NCBI RefSeq assembly: GCF_014696355.1
Contig: NZ_JACJQA010000016.1
Location: 57,839-121,838, forward strand
DNA length: 64,000 nucleotides
DNA from: Pseudanabaena sp. FACHB-1998
GTDB lineage: Bacteria; Cyanobacteriota; Cyanobacteriia; Pseudanabaenales; Pseudanabaenaceae
Direction: 5' to 3'
The stretch's first letter is position 1; the number at the start of each line of letters is the position of its first letter. Shown piece by piece: positions 43,680-52,877 of the stretch. The translations under genes and the position numbers were made by a program. Below the pieces are notes generated by a model that saw nothing but the letters and a program-made list of their open reading frames with translations, ran no database searches and was not told where the DNA came from.

Positions 43680-43792
43680 GTTTAAACAATCATCGCTTGT
43701 CCCTAAAGCAAGCAAAAGCCTGTAAACTTGGCAGTTGATTACCAAAGTTAATTGCTATACAGATAACAGTTTTAATTGAGGAGTTTTTAAGA

Positions 43793-45079
43793 GTGATAGG
43801 CTCTAAACATAATCGTATTCACAGCTATAGCCGATTACCCCGATCGCCACAATATCAAAAATCGGCTCAAAAAGCGGGGAGACAGCCATCCGTCTCATGG
43901 CAATCACTCTTGCATCGGAGTGGGGACGTAATATTTGCCACCTGTGTCGGCTTAATTTGTGCCGTACCACCTTGCTATATGCAGACAGATTTTCAAATGC
44001 CTGCGGAAGCGGCGGAATTTAAAATGGCTCAGGCTGTGCTTCCCCTCACGCCCCGCGCCGTTAATCCCCTCACCCTCGATCTTACCGATGATTTATTAGA
44101 GAGCGATCGCCTAAATCTTTTGCAAGCGATCGACAATAGCCTGCAATATATTCGTACTCCCAGTGCCGAGCGGCGTTATCCCGTAGCGGGAATTAGTCGC
44201 GATTTGGTAGAGCGCAGTCTAGTCCGATTTCGCCGCCTTGTGCAAGTATCTCGCACAGCCAAAGACTTACAACAAGCGGTCAGCCGAGAATTTGATCTCT
44301 ATCAATCGGTAGGGCGCGATGGCTCAGGCTCCGTGCAATTTACGGGCTACTACGAAGCAGTTTATAAAGCTAGCCGAACCAAAACCGAAGAATTTAAATA
44401 TCCGCTTTATCGCTTACCTGCGGATTTTGGAGAATGGCGATCGCCCCATCCCACCCGTGCGATGCTCGAAGGTAGTAAGCAATTGGCAGGGCTAGAGGTT
44501 GCATGGCTTAGCGATCGCTTTCAAGCTTTTCTTGTCCATGTCCAAGGTTCAGCCAGACTAGAACTGCCCGACGGCAAGTTATTGACCGTTGGTTATGCAG
44601 GTAAAACCGATCAGCCCTATCGCTCTGTCGGAGCCGAGTTGGTTCGAGATGGCAAAATGCGTCTGGAAGATGTCACCCTCCAAACCTTGATTGAGTATTT
44701 CCAAAAAAATCCTCAAGACTTAGTTACTTACCTCAATCGCAATCCTAGTTTTGTATTTTTTCGCGAAACCAATGGCAAACCAGCAACGGGGAGCTTAGGT
44801 CAAGCGGTGAGCGCAGAGCGATCGATCGCTACCGACAAAAAAATATTTCCCTCTGGCGGACTTGCACTAATTAAAACCGAAGTACCCTTTGAAAATCCCC
44901 AAACTGGCAAATTAGAATTACGTCAGATTCAACGCTTTGTCCTCGATCAAGATACAGGCGGCGCAATTCGTGGGGCTGGGCGTGTGGATATTTTCATGGG
45001 AACAGGCGATCGGGCTAAGCAACGCGCTGGGCTAATCAAAGGCGATGGTCAGTTATATTATCTTGTATTAAAAAAATAG
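43793..45079 (+). CDS. mltA: Murein transglycosylase A (MltA) with 3D domain
   Basis: This 428-residue protein has an N-terminal hydrophobic segment (VIFATCVGLICAVPPCY, about residues 44-60) that should act as an uncleaved anchor or signal. The MltA domain (FTGYYEAVYKASRTKTEEFKYPLYRLP... to ~330) follows, then a C-terminal 3D domain (FVLDQDTGGAIRGAGRVDIFMGTGDRA) with the three conserved aspartates; D in GRVDIFMG is the catalytic-type residue. It cleaves glycan strands to 1,6-anhydromuropeptides. The start is a GTG (43793) with GAGGAG 9 bp before it. The protein is rich in HIP1-encoded codons. Confidence 0.92.
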   Translation: MIGSKHNRIHSYSRLPRSPQYQKSAQKAGRQPSVSWQSLLHRSGDVIFATCVGLICAVPPCYMQTDFQMPAEAAEFKMAQAVLPLTPRAVNPLTLDLTDDLLESDRLNLLQAIDNSLQYIRTPSAERRYPVAGISRDLVERSLVRFRRLVQVSRTAKDLQQAVSREFDLYQSVGRDGSGSVQFTGYYEAVYKASRTKTEEFKYPLYRLPADFGEWRSPHPTRAMLEGSKQLAGLEVAWLSDRFQAFLVHVQGSARLELPDGKLLTVGYAGKTDQPYRSVGAELVRDGKMRLEDVTLQTLIEYFQKNPQDLVTYLNRNPSFVFFRETNGKPATGSLGQAVSAERSIATDKKIFPSGGLALIKTEVPFENPQTGKLELRQIQRFVLDQDTGGAIRGAGRVDIFMGTGDRAKQRAGLIKGDGQLYYLVLKK

Positions 45080-45106
45080 AAATTTGGACTGTAAGTGCTT
45101 ATGCAA

Positions 45107-45160
45107 AATAACAAACTAAAACCCGTAGGGGCGCAACTTTGCGGGTTTTGGTTTGTTATT
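45107..45160. terminator. Hairpin after mltA
   Basis: 19-bp arms AATAACAAACTAAAACCCG (45107-45125) and its inverse (45142-45160) with one mismatch enclose 16 bp. It begins 28 bp after the mltA stop. Confidence 0.6.
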
Positions 45161-45194
45161 GTCATCTAAATTTTAAAAATCATCAAAAAACAAT

Positions 45195-45458
45195 ATGCCA
45201 CAAGTTAATCCATTTACGATCCGAATGCAAGTATCGAAGATGTTTGAGCAAGGACAATCTCTTTTTGCCGAAGTCAAAGTCCAAGATTGGCTCAGAGAGC
45301 GTAATTATAATCCCAAAGATTATGTGATTCGTTTCCATCAAAAAATGGCTCCCGTTGGTTCTTCATCTTCGGTAACAGTAGAGATAGAACTCCTTCGCAA
45401 AGATGGACAGCCCGTCGAAGAATGGCTCCAACAGGAGATTAATCGTCATAAAGCTTAA
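45195..45458 (+). CDS. Small conserved-looking protein, function unknown
   Basis: This 87-residue protein (MPQVNPFTIRMQVSKMFEQGQ...) has no family I recognise. It appears soluble with an alpha-beta pattern: a helix QVSKMFEQGQSLFAEVKVQDWLRERN, then strands in DYVIRFHQKMAPVG and SVTVEIELLRKDG, and a final helix EEWLQQEINRHKA. It is a probable real gene: good composition, its own gap upstream, and a perfect hairpin shared with the convergent CHAT gene 2 bp after its stop. Confidence 0.65.
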   Translation: MPQVNPFTIRMQVSKMFEQGQSLFAEVKVQDWLRERNYNPKDYVIRFHQKMAPVGSSSSVTVEIELLRKDGQPVEEWLQQEINRHKA

Positions 45459-45459
45459 G

Positions 45460-45494
45460 AATAGAAGATTGGCGCTTTGCGCCAATCTTCTATT
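45460..45494. terminator. Bidirectional hairpin between small gene and CHAT gene
   Basis: Perfect 16-bp arms (45460-45475, 45479-45494) around TTT (TTGGCGC-TTT-GCGCCAA) occupy all but a base or so of the gap between two convergent stop codons (45458 and 45495). Confidence 0.75.
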
Positions 45495-48056
45495 TTAATT
45501 TGCTACCAAAATAAAGGCTGACCAACTAGCGGGATGTAAATTATTTTGAGTAATTCCCTTAATCTGAGCCTTTTGTAAGGCTTGAGCCTTAGTTAATCCA
45601 TTAATTTGCCACTCATTATAAAAATCTTTAACTAAGGGAACCACATCCGTATCGTCTACTGCCCAGAGAGTCGCTAAAACATTGTTAACTCCCGATCGCA
45701 GTGCAACACCCGCTAGTCCCAGAGTGGCGCGATTGCTACCTGTCGCGGTTTGACAAGCACTAAGAATTAATAGTTCGATTTGGGTTCGGCTCGATCGCAA
45801 AATTGCTTCTAATTGTTCGAGATTAATTTTGCGATCGAAAGCCTGTAGATAAGTAGCTTCGGGCGTAGCGCCAAATTTCGCATGGGTGGCAAGATGCACC
45901 ACTTCATAACCAGATTTAATTTGAGTACGCAATGTCTCAAACGTAAAATCCTGATTTAAAAAGATTTTAGATATCTTCTCACCAGACTTACTTTTCCAAA
46001 TGGTCTCCACTTCATGGAGTTCTTCTAAAACTTTAGGCAAAGCCGCAAAGGGCGCGATCGCCTCACTTAGCCCAAAAGCTAGTAAGTTTAACTTAGAGGC
46101 AGTTTGAGTAAGATTTTCCGTTAACTTGGATTCTACAAGATAAACAATGGGATATTTTTGAATCAGAAACTGCTTGCCATCATACAAAGCAGCGATGGGG
46201 ATACTTCGCAGAATATCATCATTCACAAAGGCTAAAAGCTCGACAGGCGATCGCTGTAAATCCTGTTCAAAAGGACGAATTAATAAATCATAAATTTCTC
46301 TAGTAGGATTGAGATACTCATTTGTAGCAACGTTTTCTAAAGTGAAACGCAAATACTTGATTTTGGTATTTAACTCCGCCCTAGATAGCGGCACTACATA
46401 GCTTTTGAGAAAACCATCAGGCAGTCTCATCACCATATAGGTCTGTTTATCTAAGGTAATCGAATTGATAAGCGCAATCTTCTGTTTTGACTGTTCTTGT
46501 TGTTTACGGCTACTCCCTTTGTTTTGTAAGCATTCATCACCAAAAAAGTTTTGCAACTCCGCTAAACGCAACAAATCCGCAACTTGCAAAGCTTCCTCAA
46601 GAAAGGCTTTTTGCTTTTCAGGATTTAATTGCGAGTTATTTTCGGACAATAAAAGCTCAATTAACTCACGATAAACTGGCTCTACGCGATCGCGCACATC
46701 AAATTGAAAGTTCCGATCCGCCGCCACAATATCACTACGAATACTTTGGAGCGTAGCGATCGCCTGTCGATAGGACTCGATGGATTTCAAGCGATCGCCC
46801 TTTGCCTTGAGGATTCTCGCTATTTGCCATTGCCAAAGATAAAGACTATCCGCCGAGTTATAAGCTTGAGCTAACCATTGAGCCTGATTGGTATATTTCA
46901 AAGCATCATTCAAATTCCCATTCATTTCATAGACTTTACCGATCGCCCCCATGACAAAAGACTCACCTCGCCTGTCACCAATACTTTGAGCGATGCTCAG
47001 CGCTTGATGAAGCACTTGAATTTGCACAGAAATTTTATTAGGGGAATAAAGAGATGCTAAATCGATCAGTGCATAGACTTTAGTAGGCGAATCTGGCGCG
47101 ATCGCTAATAATTTTGTAGCCTTTTCTAGATGTTCTTTTTCTAGATGTTCAATGAGTTCTTTAGGTTCAAAAAAATGATTTGGTAAATAGTGCGCCTGTT
47201 CCAAACGTCCTAAATTCAGCAATGCTTGAGCTTGAAGCAAAGCCGCATCGTTAAACGATAAACTTTTTTGATAGGCAATATAAGCCTCAGCAAGATCCCG
47301 ATCTCGCAACTTTTTTAATCTTGTCACTTCTGTAGCATTTGCTTCTTCTGATTCTATTTCGATTTGTCCTTGATAACGCTCAACCGACCGAGCAAAAGCA
47401 TTACCAAGATTCATCCAGCCTGAAGCCAGAATGTGCGGATTCCGCGTTAAGCGAATGCTTTCTTGGTAGGCGGCGATCGCCTGTTGATATTCCCCCAAAG
47501 CGAGATGGGCATTGCCTAAACTTCCCTGTGCTAATTGCAGGATTTCCCCCTCTCCAAACCCTAATACTTTTTGTAATAAAACAATCGCCTGCTGTTGCTG
47601 TCCCAAAGCACTATAGGCTTGAGCTTGGTCGATCAATAATCGTGCCAGACGCTCCTTATTTTCAGAATTTTGATTTTGGGATTGATAAATTAATATTGCC
47701 TGTTGCCACTGGGCGATCGCTTCCGATACTCGCCCCATTTTTCGATAAGCAATACCGATATTGCTATAAATCAAAGCTTTTTCATCCAATTTATTCGTCA
47801 AATTCAGCGTTTTTAGCCATTGTTTAATTAACGCCTCATATTCATTGCCCTGATTTAAGTTTTCTTGCCCTATTTTGAGAAGAGAATCGTGAGTGGATAT
47901 TATCGTAGTCATCGATACACTATTATCGAAAATCCTTCTTTTGATCAGTGAGGGATGATTACCATTTCCTAATACTTCACTAGCACTAGTAAGAGCAAGT
48001 AAATTAGACAACAAGGTGGCTGCAACGATAATTTTTTGAGAATAAAAGCAGTTCAA
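45495..48056 (-). CDS. CHAT-domain protein with TPR repeats
   Basis: This 853-residue protein has an N-terminal signal-like segment (IIVAATLLSNLLALTSA), TPR repeats over about residues 85-420 (for example IYSNIGIAYRKMGRVSEAIAQWQQAI, AQGSLGNAHLALGEYQQAIAAYQ) and a C-terminal CHAT caspase-like protease domain from ~540. The catalytic pair is H725 (HLATHAKFG) and C768 (LSACQTATG). The start is a TTG at 48054-48056, favoured because it includes the signal segment. CHAT proteases are activated through associated sensor domains; here export is predicted. It is divergently arranged with the DUF928 and CHASE2 genes. Confidence 0.9.
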   Translation of the reverse strand: MNCFYSQKIIVAATLLSNLLALTSASEVLGNGNHPSLIKRRIFDNSVSMTTIISTHDSLLKIGQENLNQGNEYEALIKQWLKTLNLTNKLDEKALIYSNIGIAYRKMGRVSEAIAQWQQAILIYQSQNQNSENKERLARLLIDQAQAYSALGQQQQAIVLLQKVLGFGEGEILQLAQGSLGNAHLALGEYQQAIAAYQESIRLTRNPHILASGWMNLGNAFARSVERYQGQIEIESEEANATEVTRLKKLRDRDLAEAYIAYQKSLSFNDAALLQAQALLNLGRLEQAHYLPNHFFEPKELIEHLEKEHLEKATKLLAIAPDSPTKVYALIDLASLYSPNKISVQIQVLHQALSIAQSIGDRRGESFVMGAIGKVYEMNGNLNDALKYTNQAQWLAQAYNSADSLYLWQWQIARILKAKGDRLKSIESYRQAIATLQSIRSDIVAADRNFQFDVRDRVEPVYRELIELLLSENNSQLNPEKQKAFLEEALQVADLLRLAELQNFFGDECLQNKGSSRKQQEQSKQKIALINSITLDKQTYMVMRLPDGFLKSYVVPLSRAELNTKIKYLRFTLENVATNEYLNPTREIYDLLIRPFEQDLQRSPVELLAFVNDDILRSIPIAALYDGKQFLIQKYPIVYLVESKLTENLTQTASKLNLLAFGLSEAIAPFAALPKVLEELHEVETIWKSKSGEKISKIFLNQDFTFETLRTQIKSGYEVVHLATHAKFGATPEATYLQAFDRKINLEQLEAILRSSRTQIELLILSACQTATGSNRATLGLAGVALRSGVNNVLATLWAVDDTDVVPLVKDFYNEWQINGLTKAQALQKAQIKGITQNNLHPASWSAFILVAN

Positions 48057-48284
48057 GGTATTTACTAACCTAATTGCAGAAAAATCAACTGAAGAATTTT
48101 TAAGATTAAAAAAGGTAAAGATTTACACTGATTTATATTGTTTATCAACTTTATTTATACAGCTTGAGAAAACACATTAAAAATGCTCATTATTTAACTA
48201 AAAATATTACATAAATGCAGAAATAAAAAGTTATAGGAAGATAAGCTTATTGGCTGTTTTTTTTAGAGATTCGGGTATACTCTT

Positions 48285-49037
48285 ATGGTAACTGTAAGAC
48301 ACAGAATTACTATGTTTCCACAATCTTACAAAAGTATTCTGAACGCTTCTATCGCCTTGATGGGGGGCATAGTATTGTTTTGCAATCAGGCAGCAGAATC
48401 TTTAGCTACTAGTCAGACTCGTTCTCAAACCAATACCTATACACCCTCTGACCGACCTAAGCCTCAGAGAACCCAAGGCGGTGGCTCACGCGGATGTGTT
48501 AATAACCAGCCAGTTTCCTTGCAACTTCTCGTCCCGCAGGATCATACGGCTTTTACAGCCGATTCTCACCCTACATTTTCTTGGTATGTCTCCACCGTGC
48601 CATCTATGCCCATGGAGATTGCCCTAGTCGAAGAAGGTGTTGCTCAGCCTATCTTAGTTAAGCGTCTAGCGGTTAAAAACGCGGGATTGTTACAATTTAA
48701 ATTGCCCCAAGATACATCAGGGCTGGAAATCGGCAAAGAATATCGCTGGACAGTATCTCTAGTTTGTAACCCTGAAAGACCCTCTCAAAGCATTTATGCT
48801 CGTGCATGGATTCAAAGAAAGGATTTATCCTTAAATTTACATAAAGATATCCTATCTAAAAAGTCAGCTTACGACAAAGCGCTTGCATACATTAGAGCGG
48901 GAATTTGGTACGATGCGATTGCCTCGATAGCAGAACCAAAATCTAACAGTTCTGAAATTGCCTTAGCGTCCAACCTTTTGCAGGATTTACTGCAACAAGT
49001 CGGAATTAAGGAAGCAAGTGACCTTAAACTCCTCTAA
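48285..49037 (+). CDS. DUF928 family exported protein
   Basis: This 250-residue protein has an N-terminal hydrophobic segment (ASIALMGGIVLFCNQAAESLA, signal peptide-like), a linker (DRPKPQRTQGGGSRG) and the DUF928 core: VSLQLLVPQDHTAFTADSHPTFSWYV, GKEYRWTVSLVCNPERPSQSIYARAWIQR. The family is almost confined to cyanobacteria and its function is unknown, but it frequently adjoins CHASE2 and CHAT/TPR genes, as here. The start could be ATG 48285 or the in-frame ATG 48312. The next gene begins immediately after its TAA. Confidence 0.88.
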   Translation: MVTVRHRITMFPQSYKSILNASIALMGGIVLFCNQAAESLATSQTRSQTNTYTPSDRPKPQRTQGGGSRGCVNNQPVSLQLLVPQDHTAFTADSHPTFSWYVSTVPSMPMEIALVEEGVAQPILVKRLAVKNAGLLQFKLPQDTSGLEIGKEYRWTVSLVCNPERPSQSIYARAWIQRKDLSLNLHKDILSKKSAYDKALAYIRAGIWYDAIASIAEPKSNSSEIALASNLLQDLLQQVGIKEASDLKLL

Positions 49038-51632
49038 ATGCTCTCTATCAAAAATTTAAAGACTAGTTGGGAAAAATTACCGCGCAATCTCCAACAATGG
49101 GGAGGTTTTTTACTCTCTAGTAGTAGCATTTACCTTTTAATTTTTGGCTTGCGTTGGTTAGGGTGGCTACAGCCTAGTGAGTGGGCAGCCTTTGACTTAT
49201 TTATCCAGATTCGTCCATCGGAGCCAGTTGACGAAAGAATTATTATTGTTGGTATTCAAGAATCTGATATTCGCTATTTGGGGAAGTGGCCAGCATCAGA
49301 TCGTGTATTAGCTAATATTTTGCGTAAAATTCGTGACCAAAAACCAAAGGTGATTGGTTTAGATCTCTATCGAGATATTTCCGTGGGGGAAGGCTCGGAA
49401 GAGTTAGAAAAAATCTTTAAAACTACCCCTAATCTCATCGGCATCGAAAAGAGTATTGGCGATCGCGCTAACGCCGTAATTGCGCCGCCGCCAACCCTAA
49501 AAGCTTTAGGTCAGGTGTCCGCAAATGATGTGATCGTTGATCCCGATGGCAGATTAAGACGAGCCTTGCTCTACCCCATGCCCGATGGTAACGAAGGATT
49601 GCCTAGCCTTGGACTGGCGATGGCACTTTACTATCTTAAAGATCAGGGCATCGAGGCAACATCTTCTAAGGACGGAGGTTACTTACAACTTGATCAAACA
49701 ATTTTTAAGCCCTTAGAGAAGAATGATGGCGGCTATATCCGCGCCGATGCGGGTGGTTATCAGGTCATGATGAACTACCACGGCTCATCACAAAAAATTC
49801 AATATATTTCCCTTGAGCAACTTCTTGAAGATCGCATTGATCCCAAGCTGATGCGCGATCGCATTGTCCTAATTGGCGCTCAAGCCCCTAGCCTTAATGA
49901 CGTTTTTTATACCCCCTACAGCAGTAATTTCATCACTTCGCCAGCTCAAATTTCAGGCGTAGAGTTTCAGGCAAATATTATTAAAATGGTTCTCGGTGCG
50001 GTTTTAGATAATCGTCCTCTATTTAAGGTGTGGTCAGATGGGTGGGAAGAAATATGGATTGCGAGTTGGGCGCTAGGTGGGGCAGCAGTTATTTGGATTT
50101 TTTCTTCAAAACGCTTAGTTGTGATGGCAGGAGCCGTATTAACCCTGACTGGTTGCTTATTGGGTGGCACTTACTTAGCATTTACTGGAGGTTGGTGGAT
50201 ACCTGTTGCACCCTGTTTATTTGCCTACATCGGCTCGATGTTGGTGATGCAAAGTTACATTTATGTGTCGCGTCTGCGTGAGTTAAACGCCGCCTTATCT
50301 GATTCTATTGAGCTACTAGCCCATGATGCTTCGCACGATGCCCTCACAGGTTTGCCGAACCGCAATCTTTTTATGGATCGGGTTGAACATGCGATCAAAT
50401 ATAGTAAGCGGCATCCAGAATATATGTTTGCGATCTTTTTTATCGATCTAGATCGCTTCAAAATGGTCAACGATAGCTTAGGGCATAATGTCGGTGATTT
50501 ATTTTTAAAGGCGATCGCCCAAATTTTGCAAGGATGTCTTCGCTCCATTGACACAGTAGCGAGATTAGGCGGCGATGAATTTACGATTCTCATTGATGAT
50601 ATTCAAGATGCGGGCGAATCTATAGTGGTAGCCGATCGCATTCTCAATAAATTTCTCTCTCCTGTGATTATTCAAGGAGAAGCAATTTTCCCTAGTGCCA
50701 GTATTGGGATTGTCATTAGTACACCCGCCTATGATAACTGCGTCGATCTGCTTAGAGATGCTGACATTGCCATGTATCGAGCTAAGGCTTTGGGCAAGGG
50801 ACGTTATACGCTTTTTGATCAAGAAATGTATGAGCAAACTCTCAGGCTGACCCAACTCGAAAGCGAACTGCACTATGCTCTCCAACATCAAGAGTTTGAG
50901 CTTTACTATCAGCCCATTGTTTCGCTAGAAACCAGTCAGTTATCGGGATTTGAAGCTTTAATTCGCTGGAAAAATCCTAAAAGAGGCTTCATTTCGCCCA
51001 TCGAGTTTATTCCCCTTGCCGAAGATACGGGCTTAATCGTAGCGGTAGGAGATTGGGTGTTGCAGGAGGCTTGTCAACAACTTCAAGCTTGGCTGACAAA
51101 ATTTCCTGAAGCCGCCGATTTAAAAATGAGTATAAATTTGGCTAGCCATCAAATTCGCGAACCAGATCTTCTCGAAAAACTAGATGCCATCCTTGTCGCC
51201 ACTGGGGTTAAAGGTAGCTCAATTCGGCTGGAAATTACTGAAAGTACCTTAATGGATCAAGGTGAGCAGACTATCAATAAGCTCGCCCAATTAAGAGCCA
51301 GAAATATTCAACTAAGTATTGATGATTTTGGTCAGGGCTATTCTTCTCTCAGTTATTTACATCGCTTTCCGATTAATATTCTCAAGATCGATCGCGCTTT
51401 TGTTAGTCAAATGAGTGATGGCGGCGAGAATATTGAAATCGTGCGGACGATCACCATGCTGGCTCATACCTTAAAGATGAGTGTAGTTGCGGAGGGTGTA
51501 GAAACTCGGCAACAGGTAGAAATTTTGAAAAAGTTAGGTTGTGAATATGGGCAGGGCTATTTATTCTCGCGCCCACTTCCCGCTAATGACGCAGAGCAAG
51601 CGATTGTCAATAGCATAAAGGCGATCGCCTAA
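49038..51632 (+). CDS. CHASE2-GGDEF-EAL cyclic-di-GMP enzyme
   Basis: This is an 864-residue membrane protein. An N-terminal helix near residue 30 precedes an extracytoplasmic CHASE2 sensor domain (about 45-330), three membrane helices (about 335-415), a GGDEF diguanylate cyclase (active motif RLGGDEF near 507-513) and an EAL phosphodiesterase (GFEALIRW near 636; later DDFGQGYSSL and EGVET present). Both catalytic motifs look intact, so it could make and degrade c-di-GMP or use one domain as regulator. It directly abuts the DUF928 gene (TAAATG), implying one operon. Confidence 0.93.
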   Translation: MLSIKNLKTSWEKLPRNLQQWGGFLLSSSSIYLLIFGLRWLGWLQPSEWAAFDLFIQIRPSEPVDERIIIVGIQESDIRYLGKWPASDRVLANILRKIRDQKPKVIGLDLYRDISVGEGSEELEKIFKTTPNLIGIEKSIGDRANAVIAPPPTLKALGQVSANDVIVDPDGRLRRALLYPMPDGNEGLPSLGLAMALYYLKDQGIEATSSKDGGYLQLDQTIFKPLEKNDGGYIRADAGGYQVMMNYHGSSQKIQYISLEQLLEDRIDPKLMRDRIVLIGAQAPSLNDVFYTPYSSNFITSPAQISGVEFQANIIKMVLGAVLDNRPLFKVWSDGWEEIWIASWALGGAAVIWIFSSKRLVVMAGAVLTLTGCLLGGTYLAFTGGWWIPVAPCLFAYIGSMLVMQSYIYVSRLRELNAALSDSIELLAHDASHDALTGLPNRNLFMDRVEHAIKYSKRHPEYMFAIFFIDLDRFKMVNDSLGHNVGDLFLKAIAQILQGCLRSIDTVARLGGDEFTILIDDIQDAGESIVVADRILNKFLSPVIIQGEAIFPSASIGIVISTPAYDNCVDLLRDADIAMYRAKALGKGRYTLFDQEMYEQTLRLTQLESELHYALQHQEFELYYQPIVSLETSQLSGFEALIRWKNPKRGFISPIEFIPLAEDTGLIVAVGDWVLQEACQQLQAWLTKFPEAADLKMSINLASHQIREPDLLEKLDAILVATGVKGSSIRLEITESTLMDQGEQTINKLAQLRARNIQLSIDDFGQGYSSLSYLHRFPINILKIDRAFVSQMSDGGENIEIVRTITMLAHTLKMSVVAEGVETRQQVEILKKLGCEYGQGYLFSRPLPANDAEQAIVNSIKAIA

Positions 51633-51641
51633 AAATCTCCT

Positions 51642-51676
51642 AAGAGAGAGTCAAAGCTTTGCTTTGACTCTCTCTT
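51642..51676. terminator. Hairpin after the CHASE2-GGDEF-EAL gene
   Basis: Perfect 16-bp arms (51642-51657, 51661-51676) around TTT (CAAAGC-TTT-GCTTTG), followed directly by a T-run (51675-51680), fit an intrinsic terminator for the plus-strand operon. Confidence 0.8.
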
Positions 51677-51680
51677 TTTT

Positions 51681-51713
51681 AAATGAAGAAATGGCGAAGC
51701 CATTTCTTCATTT
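51681..51713. terminator. Hairpin at the end of the ABC ATPase gene
   Basis: Perfect 15-bp arms (51681-51695, 51699-51713) around GAA (ATGGC-GAA-GCCAT). It is tandem with the previous hairpin and oriented so that its A-run reads as T on the minus strand, suitable for the convergent ATPase gene. Confidence 0.75.
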
Positions 51714-51717
51714 GATA

Positions 51718-52674
51718 TCAGCTTGTTTGTTTATAGCCTAACTTCAAGAAGATATTTTCTAAAGTCTCTTGAGTTCGATGGAAATTAGAAATGGGAATCC
51801 CTGATTCAATTAAAGATTTCAGCAGATCGGCACATTCTTCGATACTACCGCCAAATTGAACGCGAATACTATTAGTTCCAGATAGTAATTCTACTTCCTG
51901 AATTAGGGGTGATCGCTTTAAAGCTAATCGCAAGTCTTCCATATTGCCTAAGGTGGAAATAAGCAACTGCTGCCGATCTTGACTGCTGCGATCGTAAAGC
52001 TCTTGTAATCGCGAACTCTCCACCAATGTACCAAGTTCCATAATACCAATGGAAGTGCAGATTTCGGCTAAGTCACTTAAGATATGCGATGAAATGAGAA
52101 TCGTCATTCCCTGCTGTTGCAGGGATTTAATAATATTGCGAACCTGTACCCGTGCTAAGGGATCGAGTCCTGATACTGGCTCATCTAGCAAGAGCAAAGT
52201 GGGATTATGAATGATACTTCTGGCTAAACTAAGACGCTGTTTCATCCCTCGCGATAGAGTGGCGATCGCCTCATTCTTTTTCTGCTCCAATTCCACTAGT
52301 TCAATTACTTCATCCAATCTTTGCGATCGCTGCGGTTCACGCAGAAAATATAAACGCGCAAAATAATCGAGATATTCCCATACGGTCAGGTCATCATACA
52401 AGGGAAAATCATCTGGTAGGTATCCTAACTGGCGCTTCAGTTCAGGGTTGTTTTGACCTCGTAAAAATCGCGCCCCATTAATATAAATTTCTCCTGCCGT
52501 AGGCTCTTCGGCGGCCGCCAACATCCGAATTAAGGTAGTTTTTCCTGCACCATTCGGTCCAATAAGACCATAAACCTCGCCGCGATCGATCAGCAAATCA
52601 ATATGATTAACCGCCACGTGATTGTCAAACTGTTTAGTCAATCGGTGAGTGCGAACCGTTGGTACTGCTGCCAT
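51718..52674 (-). CDS. ABC transporter ATPase (CcmA/NatA type)
   Basis: This is a 318-residue ATPase: Walker A GLIGPNGAGKTTLIRML (about 35-51), Q-loop LGYLPDDFPLYDDLTVWEYL, signature variant LSRGMKQRLSLARSI in place of LSGGQ, and Walker B LLLLDEPVSGLDP. The ~90-residue C-terminal extension is typical of drug/lipid or gliding-type ABC-2 exporters. No ABC-2 permease is next to it: its downstream neighbour is convergent and upstream is a divergent pentapeptide gene. The membrane partner must lie elsewhere. Confidence 0.9.
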   Translation of the reverse strand: MAAVPTVRTHRLTKQFDNHVAVNHIDLLIDRGEVYGLIGPNGAGKTTLIRMLAAAEEPTAGEIYINGARFLRGQNNPELKRQLGYLPDDFPLYDDLTVWEYLDYFARLYFLREPQRSQRLDEVIELVELEQKKNEAIATLSRGMKQRLSLARSIIHNPTLLLLDEPVSGLDPLARVQVRNIIKSLQQQGMTILISSHILSDLAEICTSIGIMELGTLVESSRLQELYDRSSQDRQQLLISTLGNMEDLRLALKRSPLIQEVELLSGTNSIRVQFGGSIEECADLLKSLIESGIPISNFHRTQETLENIFLKLGYKQTS

Positions 52675-52877
52675 GAGATTGCCATAAAAGTTATAGTAAT
52701 GTTAACCTTCACATAAAAAAATGTGAAGATATCCCACATAAATTTATTTATATAGCAGTGAAAGAGATCGCTCCTCCCTTCGCAGTGAATAGTGTAAGCC
52801 TAATTATTCAGTAGAAAGGAATGAGGTAAACGAAGATTTGCGCCTCTTATTTCTACTTATCCTAATGAGTACTAACT

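Noticed and set aside
47339..47827. A 162-residue open frame on the plus strand inside the CHAT gene
   Set aside because: It lies fully opposite TPR-coding sequence with clear motifs, and its own translation has no domain-like pattern; an antisense shadow.
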